A DNA stretch of 38,936 nucleotides from positions 1-38,936 of the forward strand of contig DASPFV010000179.1 in assembly GCA_035620975.1 (NCBI GenBank). Direction: 5' to 3'. This stretch comes from DASPFV01 sp035620975 (GTDB taxonomy: Bacteria > Acidobacteriota > Vicinamibacteria > Vicinamibacterales > 2-12-FULL-66-21). Made by a program: the position numbers and the translations under genes. This document shows, piece after piece, positions 8,482-16,073 of the stretch (position 1 is its first letter; each line of letters begins with the position of its first letter). The notes under the pieces were generated by a model. That model saw nothing but the letters and a program-made list of their open reading frames with translations, had not been told where the DNA came from and ran no database searches.

Positions 8482-10233
8482 GTGAGTTCAGGATTGGCCA
8501 GACCTCTGCGCACGGTGCTCGTGGCCGCCGCGGTCGCGGTGGCGCTCTACGTCGGGTGGTCGCGGGTTGACCGGGCCGGCAGCCCTGCCGGCGCGGGGGC
8601 CGCCGATTCGCGGCCGTCGCGCGGAGGTCAGCTCGTCGCCTCTCTGCGGACCGAGCCGCCCACTTACAACCGCTACTCCCCGGCCGGCGCGGTTGCGGCC
8701 ACCGAGATAGTCTCGCTGCTCACGCAGGCGAAGCTCGTTCGCGTCAACCGCGCGACCGACGAGCTCGAGCCGTGGCTGGCCTCGGAATGGACCGCGGCTG
8801 CCGATGGCCGTGCCTACACCCTCAGGCTGCGCGAGGGCGTGGTGTTCTCGGACGGCCAGCCGTTCTCGTCGGCCGACGTGCTGTTCTCGCTTCGAGCGGC
8901 GTACGATCCGGTCGTTAACAGCCCGCTTCGCGCGGCGCTGCTCGTTCGCGGACGGCCGCTCGAGGTCTCCGCGCCCGACTCCCACGTCGTGGTGGTGAGC
9001 TTTCCGGAGCCGTTCGCGCCGGGCCTGAGGCTGCTCGACCACCTGCCCATCCTCCCGCGGCACCGGCTCGGCGGCGCGCTCGAGGCCGGCACTTTCAACA
9101 ACCAGTGGCTGCCCTCGGGCGCGCTCTCGGATCTGGCGGGCCTCGGCCCGTTCGTCCTGGTCGAGCACGCCGCCGGGCAGCGCCTCGTCTTCGATCGCAA
9201 CCCGCACTACTTCCGGCGGGACGCGCGCGGCCTTCAGTTGCCGTACCTGGATCGTCTCATCGTCGCCCTCGCGCCGGACCAGAGTACCGAGACGCTGCGG
9301 CTCGAGGCCGGCGAGGTCGACCTGCTCGCCAACGGGGAGATCCGGCCGCAGGACTATGCCGCGCTCAAGGCGCGAGCCGCCGAGGGTTCGATTGCGCTGC
9401 TCGACGTGGGGATCGGACTCGACCCCGACTTCCTCTCGTTCAACCTGCGATCGGCGCGACAGGCCGATCCGCGGGCGGCCTGGCTCCTGCGGAAGGAGTT
9501 CCGGCAGGCAATCGCGTGCGGCGTGGATCGCGACGCGATCGTCAACACCGTGTACCTCGGCGCAGCCGTCCCGCTTCATGGCCCGATCTCGCCGGGCAAC
9601 CGCACCTGGTTCTCGGAAGCCGCACCGAAGCATCCCTACGATCCCGGGCGGGCCCGGCAGCTGCTGACAGGGCTGGGGCTGACCGACCGCGATGGTGACG
9701 GGATGCTCGAGGATGCCCGCGGGATACCGGCGCGGTTCTCGATCGTCACGCAAGCCGGGCACATCCGCGAGCGCGTGGCCGCCGTCATCCAGGAGCAGGT
9801 CCGTCAGCATGGGATTGGCGTCGACATCGCGGCGCTCGATCCCGGCGGCATCTTCCAGCGCTGGAGCGCAGGCGACTACGACGCGATCTACTTCGGGCTG
9901 CAGGCCAGCTCGACGGATCCGGCGATGAACCCCGAGCTGTGGCTGAGCTCGGGAGCGTTCCATTTCTGGAATCCTCGACAGTCGACACCGGCGACCGACT
10001 GGGAAGCCCGGGTGGACGCGCTCATGGCGGAGCAGGCCACGGCGCGGGACCTGGCAGCGCGCCAGCGCGCCTTTGCCGAGGTGCAGCGCATCCTCGGCGA
10101 AGAGCTTCCTTCGATCTATTTCGTCGCCCCGCGCGTGACGATTGCCACGAGCCGCCGCGTGGCGAATCCGATTACGGCCGCGCAGGTGCCCCAGCTGCTC
10201 TGGAGCGCCGACACGCTCGCCGTGCGCCGCTGA
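8482..10233 (+). CDS. Family 5 (oligopeptide/dipeptide type) ABC-transporter substrate-binding protein
   Basis: A 583-residue periplasmic binding protein of the OppA/DppA family, with typical features: LRTEPPTYNRYSP near the mature N-terminus, YTLRLREGVVFSDGQPFSSADVLFS, and C-terminal lobe elements such as DYDAIYFGLQASSTDP. An N-terminal hydrophobic stretch (TVLVAAAVAVALYVG) is a signal anchor or signal peptide; no lipobox Cys follows it. GTG 8482 is chosen because it places this stretch at the N-terminus; TTG 8389 has no ribosome-binding site. Two permease genes follow. The substrate is most likely peptides, although family 5 also binds nickel, heme and sugars. Confidence 0.85.
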   Translation: MSSGLARPLRTVLVAAAVAVALYVGWSRVDRAGSPAGAGAADSRPSRGGQLVASLRTEPPTYNRYSPAGAVAATEIVSLLTQAKLVRVNRATDELEPWLASEWTAAADGRAYTLRLREGVVFSDGQPFSSADVLFSLRAAYDPVVNSPLRAALLVRGRPLEVSAPDSHVVVVSFPEPFAPGLRLLDHLPILPRHRLGGALEAGTFNNQWLPSGALSDLAGLGPFVLVEHAAGQRLVFDRNPHYFRRDARGLQLPYLDRLIVALAPDQSTETLRLEAGEVDLLANGEIRPQDYAALKARAAEGSIALLDVGIGLDPDFLSFNLRSARQADPRAAWLLRKEFRQAIACGVDRDAIVNTVYLGAAVPLHGPISPGNRTWFSEAAPKHPYDPGRARQLLTGLGLTDRDGDGMLEDARGIPARFSIVTQAGHIRERVAAVIQEQVRQHGIGVDIAALDPGGIFQRWSAGDYDAIYFGLQASSTDPAMNPELWLSSGAFHFWNPRQSTPATDWEARVDALMAEQATARDLAARQRAFAEVQRILGEELPSIYFVAPRVTIATSRRVANPITAAQVPQLLWSADTLAVRR

Positions 10234-10281
10234 CGCCAATCGCGGTAACGAGGAACGGCCGCGAGGCCGAAAACTCCCTCA

Positions 10282-11229
10282 ATGCCGACCGGACTGCTGC
10301 GCTTCCTCCTCCGCCGCGTGGCATCGGCCCTGGTCCTCGTCTTCGTCGTGTCCTCCTCGGCGCTGGTCCTGCTCCGTCTGGCGCCGGGCGACGCGATCTC
10401 CGGTTTCGACGTCGATCCCGTCCAGGCGGCGCGCGAGCGGGAGCGGCTGGGGCTCGATCGACCGCTGCTCGCGCAGTATGCGTCCTGGCTGGGGCGGGCT
10501 GTCCGGCTCGACTTCGGCGAATCGCTGAAGTATCGACGTCCCGTCGGCGATCTGGTGCGGGACCGGGCGTTGAACACGCTGGTGCTGGGCGTGGCCGCGC
10601 TGGCGCTGGCGACGCTGCTCGGCGTCCCGGCTGGCGTCCTGACCGCCACGCGGCACGGGGTGATCCGGGCCGCCGCACGAGGCATCTCGCTGCTGCTCCT
10701 GTCCCTTCCGCCGCTCGTCACCTCGTTCGGGCTGCTGATCGTGGCCGCGAGCACGGGCTGGCTGCCCGTCGGAGGGTTCGGGATCGTGGGCGGGTGGAGC
10801 GACGCGACCGCGGTGCGCTACCTGATCCTGCCGGCCCTCGCCCTGGCACTGCCGCTCGCCGCATCCATCGAGCGCCTGCAGTCGCAGGCGATGACCCGGG
10901 CGCTCGAGGAGCCGTGCGTGCATGCGGCGCGCGCACGGGGGTGCTCGCCGGAACGGGCGATCTGGCGGCACGCCTTTCCCCTCTCGCTCGGCCCCGTCAT
11001 CTCGATTTACGGCGTGATGGTCGGAACGGTCCTCAGCGGATCGTTTGCCGTGGAGCTCGTGACGTCGTGGCCCGGGCTGGGCGCGCTGATGTACGAGGCG
11101 CTGGTGGCGCGCGATCTGTACCTGGCGGCAGGGTGCGCAACGGTGGGAGCAGCGCTGCTGGCTGCGGGCGTGTTCCTCGCTGACGTGGCGCTGGCCCTGC
11201 TGGATCCGCGCGTGGCGGGAACCGCGTGA
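10282..11229 (+). CDS. Peptide-type ABC transporter permease, DppB/OppB-like
   Basis: A 315-residue inner-membrane permease with the DppB pattern: N-terminal LLRFLLRRVASALVLVFVV helix, LGLDRPLLAQYASWLGRAVRLDFGESL periplasmic region, and the EAA-type cytoplasmic loop (HAARARGCSPERAIWRHAFP) that would dock an ATPase. It follows the binding-protein gene by 48 bases and overlaps the next permease by four bases, so the three genes form one transport operon. Confidence 0.9.
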   Translation: MPTGLLRFLLRRVASALVLVFVVSSSALVLLRLAPGDAISGFDVDPVQAARERERLGLDRPLLAQYASWLGRAVRLDFGESLKYRRPVGDLVRDRALNTLVLGVAALALATLLGVPAGVLTATRHGVIRAAARGISLLLLSLPPLVTSFGLLIVAASTGWLPVGGFGIVGGWSDATAVRYLILPALALALPLAASIERLQSQAMTRALEEPCVHAARARGCSPERAIWRHAFPLSLGPVISIYGVMVGTVLSGSFAVELVTSWPGLGALMYEALVARDLYLAAGCATVGAALLAAGVFLADVALALLDPRVAGTA

Positions 11230-12215
11230 CGGCGCGGGCCGCCGCGTGGGTGCTCGCCTCGGCGCTGGCCCTCATGGCCGCATCGGGGCGCCTGGTGGAC
11301 AGCCCGCCCCCGGAGCGTCAGCACCCGGATTACGTCTACGCTCCGCCCATGCCGCTCCGGGTTCGCGACGACGGCGGCTGGCGGGCTCCGTTCGTGTATC
11401 CCGTACGGCTGGTCGATCGGCTCGAGCGTCGCTACGTCGTCGATCGCGCCACGCCTGTGGACGTGCGGTGGTTCGCGAAGGGCACGCTGCTGTCGCTGGC
11501 GAGCGGCGACGGAGCGCCGTGGTTCGTCCTGGGGACGGATACGCTGGGCCGCGACGTCTTCGCCCGGCTGCTCCGGGGTGCGCGGTTCTCACTCGGCGTG
11601 GCCGCGCTCGCGGCGGCCACCGCCCTGCTGATTGGCACGGCGGCCGGCGCAGCGGCCGGATTCGTCCGCGGGCCCCTGGACGCGATCCTCATGCGGACGG
11701 CCGACTTCATCCTGGCGCTCCCGGCGATCTATGTCGTGCTGACCCTTCGGGCGGCCCTGCCGCTGGTCTTGACCAGCGGGCAGGTCTTCTGGGTGATGGT
11801 TCTCGTGTTCGCGGGGGCGGGCTGGCCGCTGGTGGCGCGGGGCGTACGCGGGGTCGTGCTGACCGAGGCCGCGCGCGAGTACGCGGAATCTGCTCGCGCA
11901 ATCGGCGCCAGTCGAACGCGAATTCTGCTGCGCCATCTGCTGCCCGCCACGCGGGGGCTGCTGCTGACGCACGCCACCCTGCTCGTCCCCGCCTTCATCC
12001 TGGCCGAGGCCACGCTTTCCTTCGCGGGGCTCGGATTTGGCGAGCCAGTCCCGAGCTGGGGTCTCATGCTGCAGGACGCGAGCCGGGGTCGCGCGCTCGT
12101 CGAAGCGCCATGGCTGCTCACGCCGGCACTGGCCATAGCCACGGTCGTCCTGCTCCTGAATGTCGCCGGCCGCACACGCCGCACACCCGACCGTCCCTGG
12201 CTCTCACGGTCGTAA
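11226..12215 (+). CDS. Peptide-type ABC transporter permease, DppC/OppC-like
   Basis: A 329-residue partner permease. GTDTLGRDVFARLLRGARFSLGVA is the hallmark of DppC/OppC, and the EAA loop reads ESARAIGASRTRILLRHLLP. It has a longer than usual periplasmic insert after the first helix (about residues 25-85). The start is GTG 11226, overlapping the previous stop as GTGA, so the two permeases are translationally coupled. No ATP-binding subunit follows; the operon ends here and the complex must borrow ATPases encoded elsewhere. Confidence 0.9.
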   Translation: MTARAAAWVLASALALMAASGRLVDSPPPERQHPDYVYAPPMPLRVRDDGGWRAPFVYPVRLVDRLERRYVVDRATPVDVRWFAKGTLLSLASGDGAPWFVLGTDTLGRDVFARLLRGARFSLGVAALAAATALLIGTAAGAAAGFVRGPLDAILMRTADFILALPAIYVVLTLRAALPLVLTSGQVFWVMVLVFAGAGWPLVARGVRGVVLTEAAREYAESARAIGASRTRILLRHLLPATRGLLLTHATLLVPAFILAEATLSFAGLGFGEPVPSWGLMLQDASRGRALVEAPWLLTPALAIATVVLLLNVAGRTRRTPDRPWLSRS

Positions 12216-12310
12216 CTCTCAGGACCTGCACGCGTTAGGGCGGCAGCCCGCCGTGTTCAACCTCGGTATGCGTGTTCCTGAACGGTACACGACCACTAAC
12301 AGCCTGACCT

Positions 12311-12348
12311 ACCTGCAGTTACACGAGATTTCTCGCGAAATTACAGGT
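12311..12348. promoter_or_regulatory. 38-bp imperfect palindrome, candidate activator site or hairpin
   Basis: Two 18-base arms separated by TT match at 14 of 18 positions; the core CGAGA-TT-TCTCG is perfect and the outer ends are ACCTG/CAGGT. The centre lies about 138 bases upstream of the -24 box at 12467, a typical distance for an upstream site bound by sigma-54 activators. Alternatively it forms an RNA hairpin after the permease gene, but no T-tract follows. Confidence 0.45.
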
Positions 12349-12466
12349 TTGTATGTCACGGAATGGTGCATCTGCCTCGCACACCCGTGGCGTGCCAGAC
12401 CGGCAATTTGACCATAACCAGTTGATTTATAGCCGGTTGTGGCTTCAGGTCCAAGCCCGTCCGTAG

Positions 12467-12482
12467 TGGCCCCCGCATTGCT
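12467..12482 (+). promoter_or_regulatory. Sigma-54-like promoter of the GNAT-subtilase-GNAT operon
   Basis: TGGC at 12467 and TTGCT at 12478 give the GG-N10-GC spacing of sigma-54 promoters with a perfect -12 box. The -24 box reads TGGCCC rather than TGGCAC. Predicted start of transcription is about 12493, leaving about 47 bases before the GNAT start at 12540. Confidence 0.5.
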
Positions 12483-12539
12483 GAGGCACGGAGGGCTGGA
12501 ATGTCCTCGGCGCGTGCGAGCGCCACCAAGGTGACCGAA

Positions 12540-13205
12540 ATGGCGATGACGATTCTTCAGAACACCGAGTGCGCGCGTCCCACGGAGACTCGCGCCCGCC
12601 TGACGGACCCGGCGTCCGGCCCAGGCGACTGGCGGCTGGCGCCTCCCGTCCTGACCGGCGGTGGGGTCACGCTGCGCGAATTGCGCACGGCGGATGCGCC
12701 GGCGCTTCTCGAGATGCTGACGACCGAAGAGGTCGCGCAGTTCATCTCGCCGCCGCCCACGACCATCGACGGCTTCGAGCGCTTCATCGCCTGGGTGCAC
12801 CAGGAGCGGGCGGCTGGCCGTTATCTGTGCCTGGCCGTCGTTCCGAAGGGGATGGACACGGCCGTGGGGCTGTTCCAGGTGCGGCAGCTCGATCCGCAGT
12901 TCGGCATCGCCGAGTGGGGCTTCGCGCTTGGGCGGCCGTTCTGGGGTACGGGCGTGTTCGTCACCAGCGCGCGCCTCGTCATCGAGTTCGCTTTCGAGCA
13001 CATCGGGGTGTTTCGTTTGGAAGCCCGCGCGGCCGTGGCGAACGGGAGGGGCAACGGCGCGCTGGCCAAGCTCGGCGCGGTGAAGGAAGGCGTGCTGCGA
13101 CGCAGCTTCGTTCGGAACGGACGTCCCTTCGATCAGACGCTCTGGTCGATCGTGCGGGAGGACTGGCGCCGGGCCAAGGCGGTCTGGGGCTCGGTGATCC
13201 ACTGA
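12540..13205 (+). CDS. GNAT-family N-acetyltransferase (RimJ/RimL-like), first of a flanking pair
   Basis: A 221-residue acetyltransferase of the Acetyltransf_3 type: LTLREL-like first strand (VTLRELRTADAPAL), EWGFALGRPFWGTGVF in the core, and RAAVANGRGNGALAKLGA in the acetyl-CoA region. It is very similar throughout to the second GNAT at 15304. ATG 12540 has AAGGTG six bases upstream and gives exactly the same length (221) as the paralogue. ATG 12501 (GGAGGG upstream) would add 13 residues but would put the ribosome-binding site at the predicted transcription start. Its stop overlaps an ATG of the next frame (TGATG at 13203), so it is tied to the subtilase gene. Substrate unknown; the family acetylates protein N-termini, amino sugars and small amines. 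Confidence 0.85.
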   Translation: MAMTILQNTECARPTETRARLTDPASGPGDWRLAPPVLTGGGVTLRELRTADAPALLEMLTTEEVAQFISPPPTTIDGFERFIAWVHQERAAGRYLCLAVVPKGMDTAVGLFQVRQLDPQFGIAEWGFALGRPFWGTGVFVTSARLVIEFAFEHIGVFRLEARAAVANGRGNGALAKLGAVKEGVLRRSFVRNGRPFDQTLWSIVREDWRRAKAVWGSVIH

Positions 13206-13249
13206 TGAATCCCACCATGGCTCGATCTGCCGGGGAGGAGCTCATTTCG

Positions 13250-15304
13250 ATGCGTGCTGGATCGCATTCACGACGATGGTTCAGGGCGGCGCTGGCGCTG
13301 GTCTGCCTGCTGGCAGTGACCGCGCCCGTGTCAGGCGCCTCCCAGAACAGCGGTCCCGGCAATCGCCGGGACTTCGAGAAGCTGGACGCCGAGCTGAAGG
13401 CCCGTTCCGGCCGTCTGCTCGGGACGACCCGGCTGATCGTGACCTTCAGGGACGGGGCCGACATCCCGCGCGAGGTCCGCCGACTCGGCGGTCGCTTCGG
13501 GCGCAACCTGCGCCTCGTCAACGGCGCGGTCGTCGAGCTGCCGAACTCGATGCTGCGGCGGCTGGCGGCGCACTCCGACGTCATCAGCCTGCACTTCGAT
13601 CGGCCGACGAGCGGGCAGATGAGCCGCGTGGGCACGACCGTGGGCTCCCGGTACGTGCAGCAGGAGCTCGGGTTCACGGGCGCCGGGATCGGCGTGGCCG
13701 TCATCGACTCGGGGATTGCCTCCTGGCACAACGACCTGGGCAAGACCAGTCCGACGAGCCTGTTCAGCAGCGTCACGAGCCAGCGTGTCACGGCCCGCGT
13801 GAACTTCGTCGAGGGCACGACGGCCTACGACGAGAACGGCCACGGCACTCACGTCGCCGGCATCATCGCCGGGAACGGCTACGAGACGTTCGGGGCCCGC
13901 GCCGGCGTCGCGCCCCAGGCGCATCTCGTCAGCCTGAAGGTGCTCGACGCGAACGGCATGGGCGTCATCAGCGACGTCATCGCGGCGTTCGAGTGGGCGC
14001 TGCAGAACAGGGTCGCGCACAACATCCGCGTGGTGAACCTCTCGGTCGGGGCGAGGGTCACCGAGTCCTACACGACCGACCCGCTGACGCGGGCGGCCAA
14101 GCGCCTCGTCGATGCCGGCGTCGTCGTCGTCGCCGCCGCCGGCAACATGGGGCGGAATGCCGACGGGCAGCCGCTCTACGGCGCGATCGCGGCGCCCGGC
14201 AACGCTCCCTGGGTCCTCACGGTCGGGGCGCACAGCACCGAGGGAACGGTGTGGCGCTCCGACGACACGATGGCGCCCTACAGCTCCCGCGGCCCGACGG
14301 CTGTCGACTATCTCGCGAAGCCCGATCTCGTGGCTCCGGGCACGGGCGTGGTGTCGCTCGCCGGGGCCAACACGACCTACTTCCTGACGAAGACGTCGGC
14401 CCTGCTGAATGGCAGCCGCTGGGGGGCCGACCGGACGTACCTGAGCCTGACCGGGACGAGCATGGCCGCCCCGGTCGTCTCGGGCACGGTAGCGCTGATG
14501 ATGCAGGCGAACCCGGGCCTGACGCCGAACCTGGTGAAGGCAATCCTCCAGTACACGGCCGAGCGCAAGTCGTACGACGTGCTGTCGCAGGGCGCCGGGT
14601 TCCTGAACAGCTACGGCGCGGTGACGCTGGCGCGGTTCTTCGCAACTGCCCCTGCGACCGCCACCGTGCCGAGCTCGTCGAGCTGGAGCAGGCAGATCAT
14701 CTGGGGCAACCGGCGGTTGTCGGGCGGCATGCTCGTGCCCGGCGCCAACGCCTGGGCCAGCGACGTGGTGTGGGGCGCGGCCGCACGGGACAGCGGCGAG
14801 AACATCGTCTGGGGCACGATCTGTGGCAACAGCTGCGAGAACATCGTCTGGGGAACGATCCGCGACGTCGAGAACATCGTCTGGGGCACGGCGTACAACG
14901 CCGAGAACATCGTGTGGGGGACCGCCCGCGACGGCGAGAACATCGTCTGGGGCACGGCCCGCGACGTCGAGAACATCGTCTGGGGCACGGCGTGCGGCGG
15001 CAGCGACTGCGAGAACATCGTCTGGGGCACGGCGATGGACGTCGAGAACATCGTGTGGGGTACGGCGTTCAGCGTCGAGAACATCGTGTGGGGAACCGCC
15101 CGTGACGTCGAGAACATCGTCTGGGGCACCTCGAACGATGTCTACGCGCTGAACGGGGAAGACGCACCGCTGTTCGACGATCCGCTGGCGGACCCCGTCT
15201 CCTACGACGGCGTGCCGCTGGAGCTCATGTTCCCGGACGATCCGCCGGCGACCGAATCGACCTCCGGCGGCTCCACCTCCGGCTCGACGGAAGGAGGGCT
15301 CTAA
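13250..15304 (+). CDS. Secreted subtilisin-like (S8) serine protease with ENIVWGT repeat tail
   Basis: A 684-residue exported protease. ATG 13250 has GGAGGAG nine bases upstream and gives a normal signal peptide (hydrophobic ALALVCLLAVTAP, cleavage near SGA); an in-frame ATG at 13205 overlapping the GNAT stop is less likely. An I9-like propeptide (TRLIVTFRDGADIP...) is followed by the triad: Asp in VIDSG near residue 153, His in GHGTHVAG near 198, Ser in TGTSMAAP near 404. The tail begins with IIWGN (residue 483) and VVWGA, then ten ENIVWGT units (517-627), mostly with an 11-residue period. Two inter-unit linkers carry cysteine pairs (CGNSC and CGGSDC). A Ser/Gly/Thr-rich acidic end follows. 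The stop overlaps the next start as TAATG. It is a paralogue of the protease at 6474-8168. Confidence 0.94.
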   Translation: MRAGSHSRRWFRAALALVCLLAVTAPVSGASQNSGPGNRRDFEKLDAELKARSGRLLGTTRLIVTFRDGADIPREVRRLGGRFGRNLRLVNGAVVELPNSMLRRLAAHSDVISLHFDRPTSGQMSRVGTTVGSRYVQQELGFTGAGIGVAVIDSGIASWHNDLGKTSPTSLFSSVTSQRVTARVNFVEGTTAYDENGHGTHVAGIIAGNGYETFGARAGVAPQAHLVSLKVLDANGMGVISDVIAAFEWALQNRVAHNIRVVNLSVGARVTESYTTDPLTRAAKRLVDAGVVVVAAAGNMGRNADGQPLYGAIAAPGNAPWVLTVGAHSTEGTVWRSDDTMAPYSSRGPTAVDYLAKPDLVAPGTGVVSLAGANTTYFLTKTSALLNGSRWGADRTYLSLTGTSMAAPVVSGTVALMMQANPGLTPNLVKAILQYTAERKSYDVLSQGAGFLNSYGAVTLARFFATAPATATVPSSSSWSRQIIWGNRRLSGGMLVPGANAWASDVVWGAAARDSGENIVWGTICGNSCENIVWGTIRDVENIVWGTAYNAENIVWGTARDGENIVWGTARDVENIVWGTACGGSDCENIVWGTAMDVENIVWGTAFSVENIVWGTARDVENIVWGTSNDVYALNGEDAPLFDDPLADPVSYDGVPLELMFPDDPPATESTSGGSTSGSTEGGL
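14798..15130 (+). repeat. 33-bp tandem coding repeats (ENIVWGT x10)
   Basis: Ten units of GAGAACATCGT[C/G]TGGGG-AC encode ENIVWGT, most at 33-base intervals with linkers such as ARDV, IRDV, AMDV, AFSV and AYNA. Two linkers are longer by two or three residues and contain paired cysteines. Trp and the flanking Ile-Val are invariant while linkers vary, as in a repeat fold (for example a beta-solenoid coil) or a repeated peptide unit. Confidence 0.95.
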
Positions 15305-15969
15305 TGGAGAAGATGCCCTTCGGTGAAGCCGCATCGGTCGTGGACGTGGAGGCCGTGATGGCTGCCGCGAGCAGGATCACGACGACGACCGACTGGCGGC
15401 GGGCCCTTCCGGTTCTCACCGGTACGATGGCGACGCTGCGCGAGCTCCGGCTTTCCGATGCCCCGTCGCTGCTCGCCATGCTGTCGACGGACGAGGTCGC
15501 ACGCTTCATCTCGCCGCCGCCGACGACGGTCGAGGGATTCGAGCGGTTCATCGCGTGGACCCACCGCGAGCGTGCCGCCGGCAACTACGTCTGCTTCGCG
15601 GTCGTGCCGCACGGAATGGACACAGCGATCGGGATCTTCCAGGTGCGGAAGCTCGATCCCGAGTTCGACACCGCGGAGTGGGGATTCGCGATCGGGTCCC
15701 CGTTCTGGGGCAGCGGCCTCTTCGTCGATGCCGCCAACCTGGTCGTGGACTTCACGTTCCAGGCCATCGGAGCTCACCGGCTCGAGGCGCGTGCCGCGAT
15801 CGCGAACGGCCGGGGCAACGGCGCGCTGCGAAAGCTCGGCGCGACGCAGGAAGGAGTGCTGCGGAAGTCGTTCCTGAGGAATGGCGAGTACCTCGATCAG
15901 ACGCTCTGGACGATCCTCGCCGAGGAGTGGCGTCACGCCCGATCGGTCTACAGCACACGCGTTCACTGA
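15304..15969 (+). CDS. GNAT-family N-acetyltransferase, second of the flanking pair
   Basis: A 221-residue acetyltransferase closely matching the GNAT at 12540 (shared blocks include FISPPPTT, GFERFIAW, EWGFAIG-PFWG-G and ANGRGNGAL-KLGA). ATG 15304 shares its A with the TAA of the subtilase (TAATG) and has GGAAGGAGG eight bases upstream, so translation is coupled. It is the last gene of the operon; a strong terminator begins 25 bases downstream. The two paralogues flanking one protease suggest a local duplication kept for a reason, perhaps different acceptor preferences. Substrate unknown. Confidence 0.87.
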   Translation: MEKMPFGEAASVVDVEAVMAAASRITTTTDWRRALPVLTGTMATLRELRLSDAPSLLAMLSTDEVARFISPPPTTVEGFERFIAWTHRERAAGNYVCFAVVPHGMDTAIGIFQVRKLDPEFDTAEWGFAIGSPFWGSGLFVDAANLVVDFTFQAIGAHRLEARAAIANGRGNGALRKLGATQEGVLRKSFLRNGEYLDQTLWTILAEEWRHARSVYSTRVH

Positions 15970-15993
15970 GTGACCCCACCGGTGCCCTGCGAG

Positions 15994-16027
15994 ATGCCGG
16001 GAGCCTCGTGCTCCCGGCATTGTTTTT
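15994..16027 (+). terminator. Rho-independent terminator after the GNAT-subtilase-GNAT operon
   Basis: A perfect 10-bp stem (ATGCCGGGAG / CTCCCGGCAT) with a 7-base loop is followed by TGTTTTT. It lies 25 bases after the GNAT stop and just before the promoter of the aldolase gene, so it marks a clean operon boundary. Confidence 0.9.
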
Positions 16028-16034
16028 GTACGGA

Positions 16035-16063
16035 TTGACACTCCCGCGCCGGCCCGGTACGCT
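16035..16063 (+). promoter_or_regulatory. Sigma-70 promoter of the aldolase/aminotransferase operon
   Basis: TTGACA (16035-16040), a 17-base spacer and TACGCT (16058-16063). The predicted transcript starts near 16070, only about four bases before the ATG at 16074, so the mRNA is nearly leaderless. Confidence 0.75.
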
Positions 16064-16073
16064 GCCGCACACG

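Larger units (their letters stand above)
12216..12539. other. Intergenic control region upstream of the GNAT-subtilase-GNAT operon (324 bp)
   Basis: The stretch is less GC-rich than its flanks. It holds a long imperfect palindrome (12311-12348) and a sigma-54-like promoter (12467-12482). No classical sigma-70 promoter with correct spacing is visible (TTGACC at 12408 lacks a well-placed -10). An in-frame ATG at 12501 with GGAGGG is discussed under the GNAT gene. Confidence 0.6.

Noticed and set aside
14611..15129. Antisense frame with repeated PQTMFS units
   Set aside because: It is the complement of the ENIVWGT repeats and has no independent start signal or family resemblance.
13331..15334. 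A 667-codon open frame antisense to the ENIVWGT subtilase, and similar long antisense frames over the APC permease and uvrA
   Set aside because: These are mirror frames produced by GC-rich codon bias; the plus-strand frames carry complete catalytic motifs and ribosome-binding sites.
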